Both the position numbers and the translations under genes were made by a program. From NCBI GenBank assembly GCA_030068145.1, contig JAPJBO010000967.1:18970-82969 (forward strand): a stretch of 64,000 nucleotides of DNA. Reading direction: 5' to 3'. This DNA comes from Diplonema papillatum (Eukaryota; Euglenozoa; Diplonemea; Diplonemida; Diplonemidae). Below the pieces are notes generated by a model. It searched no databases and was not told where the DNA came from. It was given only the letters and a program-made list of their open reading frames with translations. Shown here piece by piece: positions 1-10,800 of the stretch (positions are counted from its first letter, which is position 1; each line of letters starts with the position of its first letter).

Positions 1-235
1 CGGCGGTACTGCAGAGCCACGGGCCTACGGGTCAAGTGGCTACCGATTTCCCAAACTAAAGCATCAAGGCGTGGCGCACCTTGGGGCTTGGCGCTCGCGC
101 TGAACACAAGCTCGTCGAGACGGTCAGCCGCAGGGCAGAGCGGACGGGGTTGTGGCCTCCGACTCAAGTTTTGTAAGCTGTGGTTGGCCGTCACCTTCCT
201 GGACCAGGTGCGGCCTTTTTCTTCTTCTTTTCTTC
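1..235. repeat. Dispersed repeat R, copy 1
   Basis: This segment, with its run of wording around the sequence cttggggcttggcgctcgcg, recurs in the opposite orientation at about 21955-22270 and again at about 38735-39050. All three copies share the stretch from a poly-purine end through the cagggcagagcggacgg block to the ccgtaggcccgtggctctgc block. No coding capacity is evident. It behaves like an interspersed transposon fragment, but its ends are not defined here. Confidence 0.75.
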
Positions 236-244
236 CGCGGCAAT

Positions 245-770
245 GTATCAGGGCACTAGCTTGGTCTCCGGTCCATTTTCCAAATTTGGACCGCTAACGG
301 CTTTTTGTGCTTCCACTGTTTTTCAGCGGTTTCTGCACTTAGGGGGCTCGCCTGCCAAGGGTTGCATGTGTCCTCCTCTCTGGCCACGCGACGTATCTTC
401 ACGACAAGGCTGGGCCCTGAGAGGCCCTCAGAATGCACATTGGCCACTCTGCCGGGGCTTGGTGGAAAGGACCCTGAAAGGACCCTGAAAGACCCCTGTT
501 TTTCGAAAAAAAGAGGGGCCCCCAGCAGCTCAAAACCAGGATCCTGCCACTTGGGTGGTCCTAAAATGCTCGGGAAATTCAGACTAAAATGCTCGGGAAA
601 TTCAGAATAACTGGTCAGATGCTCGTTTAGGCTGAAATAATGGCTGCAGATTGCAAAAACAAGACAGAATCACCTCCCACAGGTGGTGGTGGTGGTGGTG
701 GTGGAGTCCCATTTTTTATTTCTTTTTTCTTCGGCGGCCTTTCCAAAACTTGGACTGACAGTCCAAATGT
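245..770. repeat. Dispersed repeat S, copy 1
   Basis: The block that begins near ccattttccaaatttggacc and ends near the short hairpin ttggactgacagtccaaat is repeated at about 18665-18960 (opposite orientation) and about 29440-29710 (same orientation, inside intron 1 of the giant coiled-coil gene). This copy carries an extra insertion of about 200 bases. The terminal hairpin suggests a non-autonomous mobile element. No protein is encoded. Confidence 0.7.
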
Positions 771-776
771 GGATAT

Positions 777-1220
777 CATGCAGGGTCAAAACCTTGTGTC
801 TTTTTGGAAATGGCCAAAAAAAAATTCCGGAAAAAAATTGGGGGTTTTAAATTTTAAAATTTTGGAACAAACACTGCAGTAATTTTTAGAGTGAAAATTC
901 GCTTGAAACTCCGGGGGTTTAAAGTCTCCGGGTGACCTTCGTCGTTAAGGGAAGATATTCTTTGTGCTCTGAGTGTCGTAAGAGTGGTGGTTACACGAGG
1001 TAAGAGGATCGGTGGGTACCTTGGTCGTTGGTCATTGGTGGTTTCGGCCATTGTCCACATACCTTGCTTACGGTAGGCCCTCCTCAGTATGGTGCCGCAG
1101 TAGGTGACTGTCTGTCTTCTTTTTGATGAAGTTGAGCAAAATTATTTTTCCAAAAAAATTTGGGGGCCATCGGCCCCGCGGCAGCGTTTTAAAAAAGACA
1201 CAAGGGTTTGACCCTGCATG
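777..1220 (+). mobile_element. MITE family M, copy with internal insertion, target duplication ATAT
   Basis: The left end starts catgcagggtcaaaaccttg and the right end is its inverted complement at about 1190-1220. Both sides are flanked by ATAT (773-776 and 1221-1224). The interior matches the 212-bp copies near 61 kb, but about 220 bases (895-1118) are inserted in the middle. That inserted piece is related to 37740-37800. The right end of this element overlaps the last codons of the neighbouring minus-strand reading frame. Confidence 0.85.
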
Positions 1221-2424
1221 ATATAGAAGCTAATCCCCTGAATTTATACAAAGAAAAACCCTCCGCACCTTTGTTCTGCGAGCTGGAAACAATCGCGGAG
1301 AAGACGGTCTGCGCCTCCGCTTCGGTGAAGTCGAGGGAGAGGGCGAACTCAGTGAATTCGGTCATGTCGATGATGCTGTTCTGGTCCTTGTCGATGCGGG
1401 CGAAGACGTCTCGGCCTTCGCCCTGACGCATGACCTCCTTGCACCACCGGGTGACCAGCATGTCGGCCGTGATGCGGTTGAGCTCGTCCTGCTTGATGTG
1501 GCCGTCCTCGTTGTTGTCGACCTGCTCGAACACCCGCACCGCCGCCTCCTTCGACAGCAGCAGCGTCCGGCGCGCCCAGACCCAGAACTCGTCGAAGGAC
1601 ACCAACCCGTCGCGGTTGGAGTCGAGCTCTTCGAACACCGCGGCCGCGCCCCCCCGGGCAGTCACCTGGTCCTTGAACACAGCCACCAGCAGCTGCAGCT
1701 CGTCGACGCCGCGGCGCTGCCGCAGCAGCTTCGCGACTTCGTCCTTTTCGGGCAGTGCGTCAGCCGGCGCACCGCCGAGGGTCGCGGCGCACTCCGGGTC
1801 CTGTTCCCACTCGATGATCCACTTCCCGCTTTCTGACTCGAGTTTCGCCATCTGCTCGCCGTGGCGCTCGAGGCCTTGGAGCAGCGCTTTGTGGATCCGC
1901 AGAAGGGACGCCGTGTTCGCGAAGAGCAGCGCAGCGTCGTGCGCATGTGACTCGTCCCGGTCGACGAGGGGCTGCAGCGCCGGCTGGAACGTGTGCACGA
2001 CCGCCGAGATCTGCGAGACGTACGTCTTCTCGGTCTGCAGCAGCTCGCCGACGGCGAGCCGCAGGAGCAGATTCGGGTCGCCCGGGCCTTGCTTCGCGCT
2101 GGCGGTCGCGATCTGCAGCCCGCGCTGCGCGAGGGACGCGGCGCCGAGCCCGTGGGCAGGCGAAGCCTCGAGCAGCTTCTGCCGGCGGAGCAGCTGGACC
2201 ACCCGGTGGAACGACGTCGTTTTGAACACGTCGCCGGTGTCCTTCGCGTCGTCATCCGGCGCGTTGTAGGCGCCCGACAGCACTGCGCACCGCACCGCGG
2301 CCCAGCCTTTCAGCGGCGGCGGGTCCCCGCTGCGCGGAGAACCCGCCGGCGAATGGGCCTGTCGGTTGGTCGTGGTTGATTTGCTTAACTTATGAGCGCG
2401 GAATTGTGCTCTGCGTTTCCAGCA
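1189..2424 (-). CDS. EF-hand protein with DH (RhoGEF)-like helical segment, partial gene
   Basis: The frame is open from 2424 down to 1189. It has no ATG near its 5' end, so a 5' exon is missing from view. Counting from a GTG at 2295, residues about 77-150 (ELLQTEKTYVSQI then a heptad-like stretch with LLRIHKALL) resemble the first conserved part of a Dbl-homology domain. Residues about 225-236, 260-271 and 302-313 are three EF-hand loops. The first two (DSNRDGLVSFDE, DNNEDGHIKQDE) keep the Ca-binding positions; the third (DKDQNSIIDMTE) lacks the central Gly. A calcium-responsive regulator is likely, but guanine-exchange activity is doubtful because only part of a DH domain is seen. The last ten or so residues are translated from the MITE at 777-1220, so the true 3' end is either spliced away (a possible donor follows the SSSQNK codons) or truncated. 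Confidence 0.7.
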   Translation of the reverse strand, partial: CWKRRAQFRAHKLSKSTTTNRQAHSPAGSPRSGDPPPLKGWAAVRCAVLSGAYNAPDDDAKDTGDVFKTTSFHRVVQLLRRQKLLEASPAHGLGAASLAQRGLQIATASAKQGPGDPNLLLRLAVGELLQTEKTYVSQISAVVHTFQPALQPLVDRDESHAHDAALLFANTASLLRIHKALLQGLERHGEQMAKLESESGKWIIEWEQDPECAATLGGAPADALPEKDEVAKLLRQRRGVDELQLLVAVFKDQVTARGGAAAVFEELDSNRDGLVSFDEFWVWARRTLLLSKEAAVRVFEQVDNNEDGHIKQDELNRITADMLVTRWCKEVMRQGEGRDVFARIDKDQNSIIDMTEFTEFALSLDFTEAEAQTVFSAIVSSSQNKGAEGFSLYKFRGLASISCRVKPLCLF

Positions 2425-2479
2425 TTATTTTGGAGTTAAAGTTTTTTTGACTCTTTTGACAATTTGAGGCTTGAAAAAA

Positions 2480-2610
2480 TTAGTATGGCGCTTTCTTTTG
2501 TTTGTGCGCACTAGCGGAACTCACCTGCTTTGGTAAGTTTCATGTAGTACGCTGCCAACTACTAATTTTTAGTACCGACAATGCATTGTTAACACAAAAA
2601 TCGGTGATTT
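2480..2610. repeat. Dispersed repeat U, copy 1
   Basis: About 130 bases, including gcgcactagcggaactcacc and catgtagtacgctgccaact, match 29075-29200, which lies in intron 1 of the giant coiled-coil gene. Here the copy lies just upstream of the EF-hand gene on its strand. It is either a mobile fragment or a duplicated leader. Both copies contain a GTGAGT splice-donor-like motif on the minus strand. Confidence 0.6.
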
Positions 2611-2831
2611 TTTAGACTCTCCGGTTGACGACGAAGGCTGGACGTCGGGTATTGAGGCAGACTGGTGATATTGACACATTTCGACTTTACCCGTCCGCTT
2701 TTTTTTTTTATTTATTTATTTTTTCGTGCTGGCAACCGTGTTCGCTTTAAGACCGGTGGCCCAGTCATTTTTCAAAACCGCCTCTGGGCAGCTTCTTATT
2801 TCGATGCTTGTCAGGCGTGTGGCTTTTTTTA

Positions 2832-3160
2832 GCGTTTATTGTGGTTCAGAGGTTCGGTGTTTTAAGGTCTCCGGTTGACCATTGAGGCCGTGAGGCGGGT
2901 AGTATGAGGGTAGCAGGTATGAGTACACACGTTCACTAGATGCGAGGCGATCCAACTACCGGTATTTTTTAGCGTTTATTGTGGTCTAGAGGTTCGGTGT
3001 TTTAGGGTCTCCGGTTGACCATTGAGGCTGTGAGGCGGGTAGTATGAGGGTAGTAGGTATGCTTAAACACTTTAACTACGGCTAGCCATGTTTGTAAGTG
3101 TTGCGACCGACACCAAGAAGGAATTCGCTTTGAATTTAGTCTTGGGCCCCCCCATGTTGA
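2832..3160. repeat. Dispersed repeat T, tandem pair
   Basis: Two units begin with agcgtttattgtgg and continue through ggtctccggttgaccattga and gtgaggcgggtagtatgagg. The same two-unit arrangement occurs at 41048-41370. A single unit lies in intron 2 of the giant gene (21737-21910), and partial units lie near 46290 and 46457. Copies end in a conserved block around ttgcgaccgacaccaagaag. No coding frame is convincing. The family may be a retroelement end or a MITE. Confidence 0.75.
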
Positions 3161-4575
3161 GCAGGGGTTGCCATGCAGCTCGTATCGGTCTGTAATATGC
3201 GTTCTTACTTCCGTTGGGGTGAGGAGGACGTGCGGTGGGGAGGGTCGGGTAGTAGAAAGAGAAAGATCTTATTTCCCATCCCTTTGATTTTTCCGCCGGC
3301 GGTACAATGAGACGTTGAAGGAAGACGTTGGATAGAAGGAGGAAGAGACGATTCTTCGTTTGGGTTTTTTTGCTACGACGCAGCGAGCGTCGGGGTTCCG
3401 TGGAGAAACACAGGACCACCTTGCTCCTGTCCTTGCGAGGTTGCGAGGGGGGCCGGTCAATTGAATTCTTCCCGCTATGGAACAGAGGGCCCGCTGACTC
3501 GCAGGAGGAAACACTTCTGAGGGGTACCCTCTTCCGTGTGCCAATCACGCGGAAGGAAATCCAACCTCCGAGGAGCAAGAATTGTGCGAGCTCCCCTTTC
3601 CAAGGGACGGGTGGGAGGGAACTTTGATTGAGATTGACGACAGCAGGTGTAGTAGTGGTGAAACTCAGCAACTGGTTGTAGACCTATTTGTGTTTCCGAC
3701 GATCCCGTGAGACGTACAGATTGGTGTCTTTCGACCTTTGTTTGTTTGTGAGGTTCAGCTTGGTGCGTGTGGTCGGTGGGCGGGGGGGTTGGTTAGGAAG
3801 CTCTACTGTATCGGGCTAGACTTTAATTCATGCTTGAGCCAGGATGCCCACTCCGCTATTTTTTTATCAGTGCTCGTATTCCGGCCAGGGGACTTCAGCT
3901 CTTTGTCTGACCGAGCAAAAAAGCCGGTTTCAGCCAAACCCCCGGTTTTGGGGCTCTGCGGTGCCTGCGGGTGCCTGAGTCCTGGAGCCGTCGCCCCGCG
4001 CACGCAAACAATGGGGCGAAGGGGGGTGGTGAGATATAAGCTTGCGGTATTGGTGTGCGCACTATCAAACTACGGAGATGGTAAGTGAAAAGCTTCGAAT
4101 TGCAGTGACACGAAGGCTCGCTCCGTCCACACACAACTTTTGGAGGCCCTCTACAGTGACTGGGCGTCTCGGCAGGCCCATGCAGCCAAGTAGCCTGCTT
4201 CAGTATTTTCGGCGGGTTTCCTTCCCCTGGTCAGGGCGGTTCACTCCGTTGAGTTGTTTGTTCAGGTTTTCACTGGATTTCTTGGTCAAGCACCAGTTGG
4301 CACAGCCCTTTCCATGAATCAAAACATCAAAGTGACCCAGGAAAAGGTACGGCTGGTCGTTGTTCATTTCATCACACGTTAGTACTGGCCGTTGTCAGCA
4401 TGTTAGACATACTGGATCAAGTACGGTCGACTCAGTGTCGTCGCTGGGTTTCGGCTCCGGACGGTAATTACGTAGGGCGCATGTGGTTCTGCAGTACCGC
4501 CGAACACGTGAAGCTTGGCTTCCGTGGAGCAGGCGTTCCCTGGTACTGCCTATGTATGTAGTGGTAGTATGTGTC
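3161..4575. other. Intergenic stretch, nothing recognised
   Basis: Only short, compositionally random reading frames are present. A 199-residue minus frame (3072-3671) overlaps repeat T, shows no domain-like pattern, and is treated as chance. Confidence 0.5.
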
Positions 4576-4577
4576 GT

Positions 4578-4875
4578 CCGGGAACAAGTCAAGGGAGAAG
4601 AACGGAGCAATCTTTACAACCAAACGAGTAACATAAGGTGGCTGGAGTGGGGGGTACCATAGTACTAGAAGTAGCATGTGTCGTCCTAATCCGGGAACAA
4701 GTCAGGGAGAAGAACGGAGCAATCTTTACAACCAAACGAGTAACATAAGGTGGCTGGAGTGGGGGGTACCATAGTACTAGAAGTAGCATGTGTCGTCCTA
4801 ATCCGGGAACAAGTCAGGGAGAAGGACGGAGCAATCTTTACAAACGAACGAGTGACATAAGGTGGCCGCTTGAGC
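4578..4875. repeat. Tandem repeat, about 112 bp, roughly 2.7 copies
   Basis: Units start with ccgggaacaagtca at 4578, 4691 and 4803 and contain ggagcaatctttacaa and cataaggtggctggag. The most upstream unit on the minus strand (highest coordinates) contributes the C-terminal codons of the proposed Cys-rich exon. The array therefore includes duplicated copies of the end of that gene. Confidence 0.8.
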
Positions 4876-7800
4876 GGCGCCAATTTGAGCGCACACAGCA
4901 GCAGTGACGCGTCGGCAGTATTTGCACTTCAGGATGGGGCTGCTGTCATGAGCGTCGACGGCTAGCGAGTGTCGGCAGAGGGTGCAGTGGTCGGAGCAAG
5001 CTTGAACGTGGCAGGTCGGTGCCGCACAATGGCGCTTATGTAAAATAAGAGAAAAAAAAACACTACCGGTGGTTTCTTCGCGATCTTCTTCTTCTTTTGC
5101 CGCGCCTCCTTCTCCCTGGCCTGCCGGACGACGCGGATGAAGCGGAAGGGGTCACCGGCGGAGGCGGCGACGTGGTAGTCGGACCGGGTCATCCCTTGGC
5201 ACACGTTGCGCAGGTTCTTCCGGAGGAAGTTCCACCGGCGGACAGGCGCGGGCACCAGATCTTCCTTCGACTCGTCCGAGAGCGTCGTCGCCGACGATTC
5301 CGAGAACCCGTGTGGCGACATGTCAGCTTCGTCGTCTTCCCCGTGGGCCAGGCCCTCGACGCTGGCGCGCCGCTTGGCTTTGCCGTGATGCTGCTGCTGC
5401 AGCCTGTGCCTCCTCTGGGCGGAGTGCTCCGCCGACTTGTGCCGCCGGGCGCGGTCGACCACGTCGCCGAAGCAGGCCTTAATCCCCGGGGACTTCGGCG
5501 GGCGGGAGCCGTGGCGGCTGGGCCCCGGCGCGCTCGCGCCGCCGCCGCCGTCGTCGCTGTCGCTCGGAGGCCACGCGAAGGAGAGCCCGTCCATGCCGTA
5601 CCGCCCCTCGTTCGCGCGGTGCGTCTGCGTAAGGTCCGGCTGGCTGCCGCCAGCCGACGACAACGACGCAGCCGACCCCGACCACGACTCGGCCGCCGCC
5701 TCCAGCGGCAGCAGCCGCGCCCGCCGCTGCGTCTTCTTCCGCGGCTGCCGCTTCCTCTGCTCGCCCGGCCGCCGCGGGGACGTCGGCGTCGGCGGCGGCG
5801 ACCCGCCATTCCGCGGGCCGCCGCCCCCCGCCGACGCAGCGGAAAAACAGCGGTCGCCGCCGGGGTCCCGCCACCCGGGGCTTCCCTGCTTCCCGCCGGG
5901 TTCGTCGACCGTGATCCTGGCGGCGGGCCTGCCGCTGTGCTGGCGGGCGGTGGGCTGCGGGCCGTCGGAGCCGTGGTCGACCTTGACTTCGGTGGCGGGC
6001 GCCGGTCTGGGACCGTCGGAACCACCCTTATTCTTGGCGGCAGACGCTCGATCGAGGCTGCCCTTGTGTTGGTGGGTGGGCTGCGGGCCGTCGGAACCCG
6101 TGTCGGCTGGGTGGTCGACCTTGACTTCGGTGGCGGATGCAGGTTTGGGACTGCCCTGCTGGTGCGGGCCGTCGGAACCAGCGTCGATTGGGTGGTCAAC
6201 CTTTCTATCGGCGGCAGATGCTCGATCGAGACTGCCCTTGTGCTGGTGGGTGGGCTGTGGACCGTCGGAACCAGCGTCGACTGGGTGGTCGACCTTGATT
6301 TCGGTGGAAGATGCAGGTTTGGGACTGCTCTTGTGTTTTCGGCCGCGGTGTGGACCGTCGGAACCAGCGTCGATTGGGGGGTCAACCGTTCTATCGGCGG
6401 CGGATGCTCGATCGAGACTGCCCTTGTGCCGGTGGGTGGGCGGACCGTCGGAACCAGCGTCGACGGGGTGGTCGACCTTGATTTCGGCGGAAGATGCAGG
6501 TTTGGGACTGCCCTGCTGGTGCGGGCCGTCGGAACCAGCGTCGATTGGGTGGTCAACCTCGATCCTGGCGGCAGGCGGGCCGTCGGAGCCCGTGTCAACT
6601 GGGTGGTCAACCTTGATTTTCGTGGCGGACGCACGATCGGAGTTGGTCTTGTGCTTTAGGACGGGCTGTCGACCATCGGAGCGGCCGACCTTGATATTCG
6701 TGGCAGACGCACGGTCAGGGCTGCCGGTGGGTTTTCGGGTGGGCCGTGGGCCGTCGGAGCCCGTGACCTCGGCGGCGGATGCAGGTTTGACACTGCTCTG
6801 GTGGCGTGGCCCGTCGGAACCAGCGCCGATGGGACGGCCAACCTTTTTCTTGGCGGCAGAAGCACGGTCGAGACCGCCCTTGTGCTTGTCGACGGGAAGC
6901 GAGCCATCGGGTTTTCTGGCGGCAGATGCGCGGCCGGGACTGTCCTTGCGCTTGCGGGCGGGTTGCGGGCCATTGTCAACCTTGTTTCCAGTGGCAGGTG
7001 CACGATCGAGACTGCTCTTGGGTTTGTGGGAGGGCTGTGGACCACTGGAACCAGCTCTGTTTCTGGTGGCAGATGCGCGGTCGAGGCTGCGCTTGGGCTT
7101 TCGGTGGGGAGGGCGCGTGCCTTCCTCGAGCAAGTCGAAATCCGAATTAATCAAACCCGGGCCTTCGTGGGCCCCCGAGGAACCGCGTTCTGCAGCTCCG
7201 CCGGGGTGTCGTTCGGCGGGCGCAATGTCCTCCTCCTCCTCGAGCAAATCGAAGTCCGAATCAACCAGAACAGAGCGCTGCTGATTAGCTTCGACGGCCG
7301 AGCGGAGCTCCGCGGCCCGGTCGGTGTCCACGCCCCCCTCGAGCAAGTCGAAGTCCGAGTCGACCAAGACAGAGCGTTGGCGGTCAACCTCGCCGCCCGA
7401 ACGGGATCCCGGAGAGCCACCGGGGCTTCGATCGCCATGCGCATGTTGGTCCAGCAAGTCGAAATCCGAATCGGCCAAGACAGACCGTTGGCGGTCTACT
7501 TCGACACCCGAACGCGGTTCTGCGAAGCCACCGGGGCTCCCGTCGCCGTGCGCATGCTCGTCGAGCAAGCCAAAATCCGAATCAACCAAAACAGACCGCT
7601 GGGGGTTAACTTCGACCCCCGAACGGGGTTCCGGAGGGCCACCGGGGCTTCGGCCGGGGTGGTGCGCACCTTCCTCGAGCAAGTCGAAGTCCGAGTCGAT
7701 CAAACCGGGGCCTTGGCGGTCGTCTCCGGCCCCCGGCAGGTCTGAGGAACGACGCTCCGCGGTGTTATTGGGGTTCCGGTTGGTCGGGTGCGCGAGGCCG

Positions 7801-10800
7801 CGAATCAAGCCGGAGCTGCGAGGGTCAAAAAGTGCACGGTCCACCGCTGGAAGCGACGCCTGCGCCGGGGAGCCGCGGCCGCTGGCGGCGCGGTGGCTGG
7901 GCCGGGTGGGATGCCGCGGCGTGCCGGCCGTTTCGCAGGGAAGGGCGCCCTGTGCACCCGTTGCTTGGTTGCTCCTACTCCTGCTCCTGCCGCTGCTGCT
8001 GCTGCTCCTGCTGCTGCCGCCGGCGGGATGACGCGGCTTGCCGGCCGTTTCGCAGGGACGCGCGCCCTGTGCACCCGTTGCTTGGTTGCTCCTCCTCCTG
8101 CTCTTGCTGCTGCTGCTGCTGCTGCTGCTGCCGGCGGTGCTGTTGACGGCCGGGACGCCGAAGGGGGCGGGTGCGTCGACCCTGGGGCCGCCCGGGGGGC
8201 GGCTGAAGAAGCTGGACAGCGTCCGCTGCCGCGCCTTCTTCGGCGCCCCCGCAGGGTTCCCGTCGCACGCCTTGTGCAGAGCCCCACCATTGGTGTGCTG
8301 CGTGCCGCCGCTGTTGTTGTTGCTGCTGCTGCCCCGGTCAGCGTTGTGATCGTTGACGTTGCCGTTGGCGTTATTGCTGGCGGCGTTGCCATTGCTCTGG
8401 CCGCACGAGCTGCACGGAACGGCGGCCTGCGTGCTATAGCGGGCATCCTCCCGCATCCTGCCGGATTCGGCTTGTTGCTGGTGGTGGTTGTCATGGTGGT
8501 ACTGGTGGTGGTGGTCGTGGTGGGACTGGTGATTGTCATGGTGGTGCTGGTGCTGGTGGTTATTGTCGTGGTGGTACTGATGATTGTCGTGGTGGCGCTG
8601 GTAGTGGTTGCCGTGTTGGTGGTGGTGGCTGTCATGGTGGTGCTGGTGGCGATTGTTGTGTTGGTGCTGGTGCTGGTGGTTATTGTCGTGGTGGTACTGA
8701 TGATTGTCGTGGTGGCGCTGGTAGTGGTTGCCGTGTTGGTGGTGGTGGTGGCTGTCATGGTGGTGCTGGTGGCGGTTGTTGTGTTGGTGCTGGTGATGCT
8801 GATTGTCATGGTGGTGGTGGTGGTGGTGAGTGTCGTGTTGGTTCTGGTGGTGGTGCTGATTGTCATGTTCGTGCTGGTGATTGCTGTGTTGGTGCTCATG
8901 ATGCTGATCATCATGGTGCTGGTGGTGAAAATCGTGTTGGTACTGGTGGTGATGCCGGTTGTCACGCTGGTGGTGCTGCTGGCGGTGACCCGGCTCAAAA
9001 AACGGAGCACCCCCGCCCTGCTGGGCGTCCCAGTGCAGCGCGTGCGGCGCCGAATGCAGCGTCCCCCGCGGCGTGTTGACCGGCGAGTGCGGGTACAAGT
9101 CGAGGCTCCCCTTCGACAACTTCCGCTGCTGCCCCGGCGACGACGGCAGCGGGGACCCCGCCGCCGCCGGCAGCGCGCCCGTGTGGCCCCCCGCGTGGGC
9201 GGGCGACTTCTTCGACGGCAGTTTCGCGGCCCCGCGCACCGCCGGGTGGTGCGCGGGCGGCGCACCGCCGCCGCCGCCGCCGCTGCTGTTGCGGCTGCCG
9301 CTGCTGTTCGTGTAGGCACGGTGCTTCGCGCTGCCGCCGCCGCCGCTGGTGTCGCTGGTGCGGCAGTTGTTGTTGCTGCCGCTGCCGTCATTGTTGGCGG
9401 GGTTGCCGCCGCCTCCGCGGGCGTCGCGGTCCCAGCGCGGCTGGTCGTCTGTGCCGTTGTCGCAGCTCTGGTTGATGTTGGCGCCGCTGCCGCTGCAGCT
9501 GTTGTTATTGTTGCTGGAGCGCTGGTTGTTGCTGTGGCCACGGCTGCCGCCGCGAGCGTCGTGGTTTAGGAGCACGCGGCTCCCGGCGCTACTGCTGTTG
9601 TTGTGGTCGTTGTGGTTGCGGTTGTTGTAGCCACGGTTCGTTTGGGTTTCGACGGGGCCGTTTCTGTTCCTGCTGCTGCTGCTGTTGCTGTCGTCGTAAT
9701 CCCGCTGTGTGGCGGCGCTGCGGCTGCCGCCGGCCTCATGGTCCCGGCGCGCTTCGCCGCGGTCGCCTTCGGTGTGCGCGCGGGGGCCGCCTCCGTCGAG
9801 ACGGGTATCGATGCTCCCCGCACCCGTGTTGCGTGCGCCGCCCCCAGCAGCCTCTCCTCCGCGGAGCGCACCTCGGGCCGGTGCGTCGTCGGTCTGCGTC
9901 CCTACAGACCCCACAGGCCCGGCGTCACCGCCCAGCCACCCGCCGGCCTTCCACCGGTGCAGCCCGCCCTGCCTGTTGTCGCTCTCGGCAGCCGGCTGCG
10001 GGGAAGCACCCGGGTTCGTGAAGGACACGCCCCTTTTCGACGCGAGCCGAGCGCCGCCGTCGAGCACAGCAAACGGCCCCCCACCCAGCAGCGGCCTCTT
10101 CCCGGGAGGAGAGCTCGCCGCAGCGGCGCCCAGGGGGAACGCGAGCTTCGGCGGCGGGTCGAAGAGGACCGGAAACGCGGCGGCTGCCGGCACCCACCGG
10201 ACGGGCGCTGGCTGGGCCCGCGTGCAGCCGGGGTTCGGGTGCGCGGCCTGCGGCGCGTTGCGGGGGGGCTCCGCTCGGTCACTGCCATGGGCGCCGGGCT
10301 TGAGGTGCGGCGGAAGGCGGGGAACGTCCTTTTTTTCGGGCGTCTCCGCCAGCCTCGCGGCATGCGCCCCCCGGACCGGGCTGCCGGGGGGCGTGGCGGC
10401 GTGGGGCTGCGACGTAGTGAGGAGCACCGGGGAATCCGGCGGCAGCAGGCAGCTGCCGAAGCCGGGGGAGCCGCGGTGCGAGCACGAGCCCTTCGGCCCC
10501 GAGGACGACGCGAAGGACCTGCTTAAAAAGTGGGCGTGCGGCGGTTCGAAGTCGTCGTTGAACGTCGCGTGCGGGGGCCCGGGGCCCCGGTACGAAGATG
10601 TGTCGAGATGGTGGGTGGCGGATTGCTTCGCGCTGCAGCCGTGCGAAGACCCCGGCGCCTCGAAATCCGCGTGGAGCGCCGCGTGCGGCAGCCCATGTCC
10701 CTCCCTGTAAGAAGCCTCGGGTCGAGCAGTCGCCCGTTTCGCGTCATACGCCGGTTCGACGTCTTCATCGAACGCCGCATGCGGAGGCCCATGCCCTCTG

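Noticed and set aside
2832..3160. Telomere-like ttttaggg words
   Set aside because: The word occurs once per T-repeat unit within unrelated sequence and is never in tandem.
3072..3671. 199-codon minus frame
   Set aside because: Its C-terminal quarter is repeat T and the rest has no recognisable features.
7805..9541. 578-codon minus frame rich in Thr/Ala
   Set aside because: It is an alternative minus frame of the same His-rich repeat DNA (TTTSATTTIIST). The main frame is longer and has varied domains.
5437..9569. Plus-strand frames of 520, 615, 314 and 593 codons opposite the repeat protein
   Set aside because: They mirror the GC-rich tandem repeats on the minus strand. Val-rich runs (VVVVMVVLV) are simply the complement of His/Asn codons.
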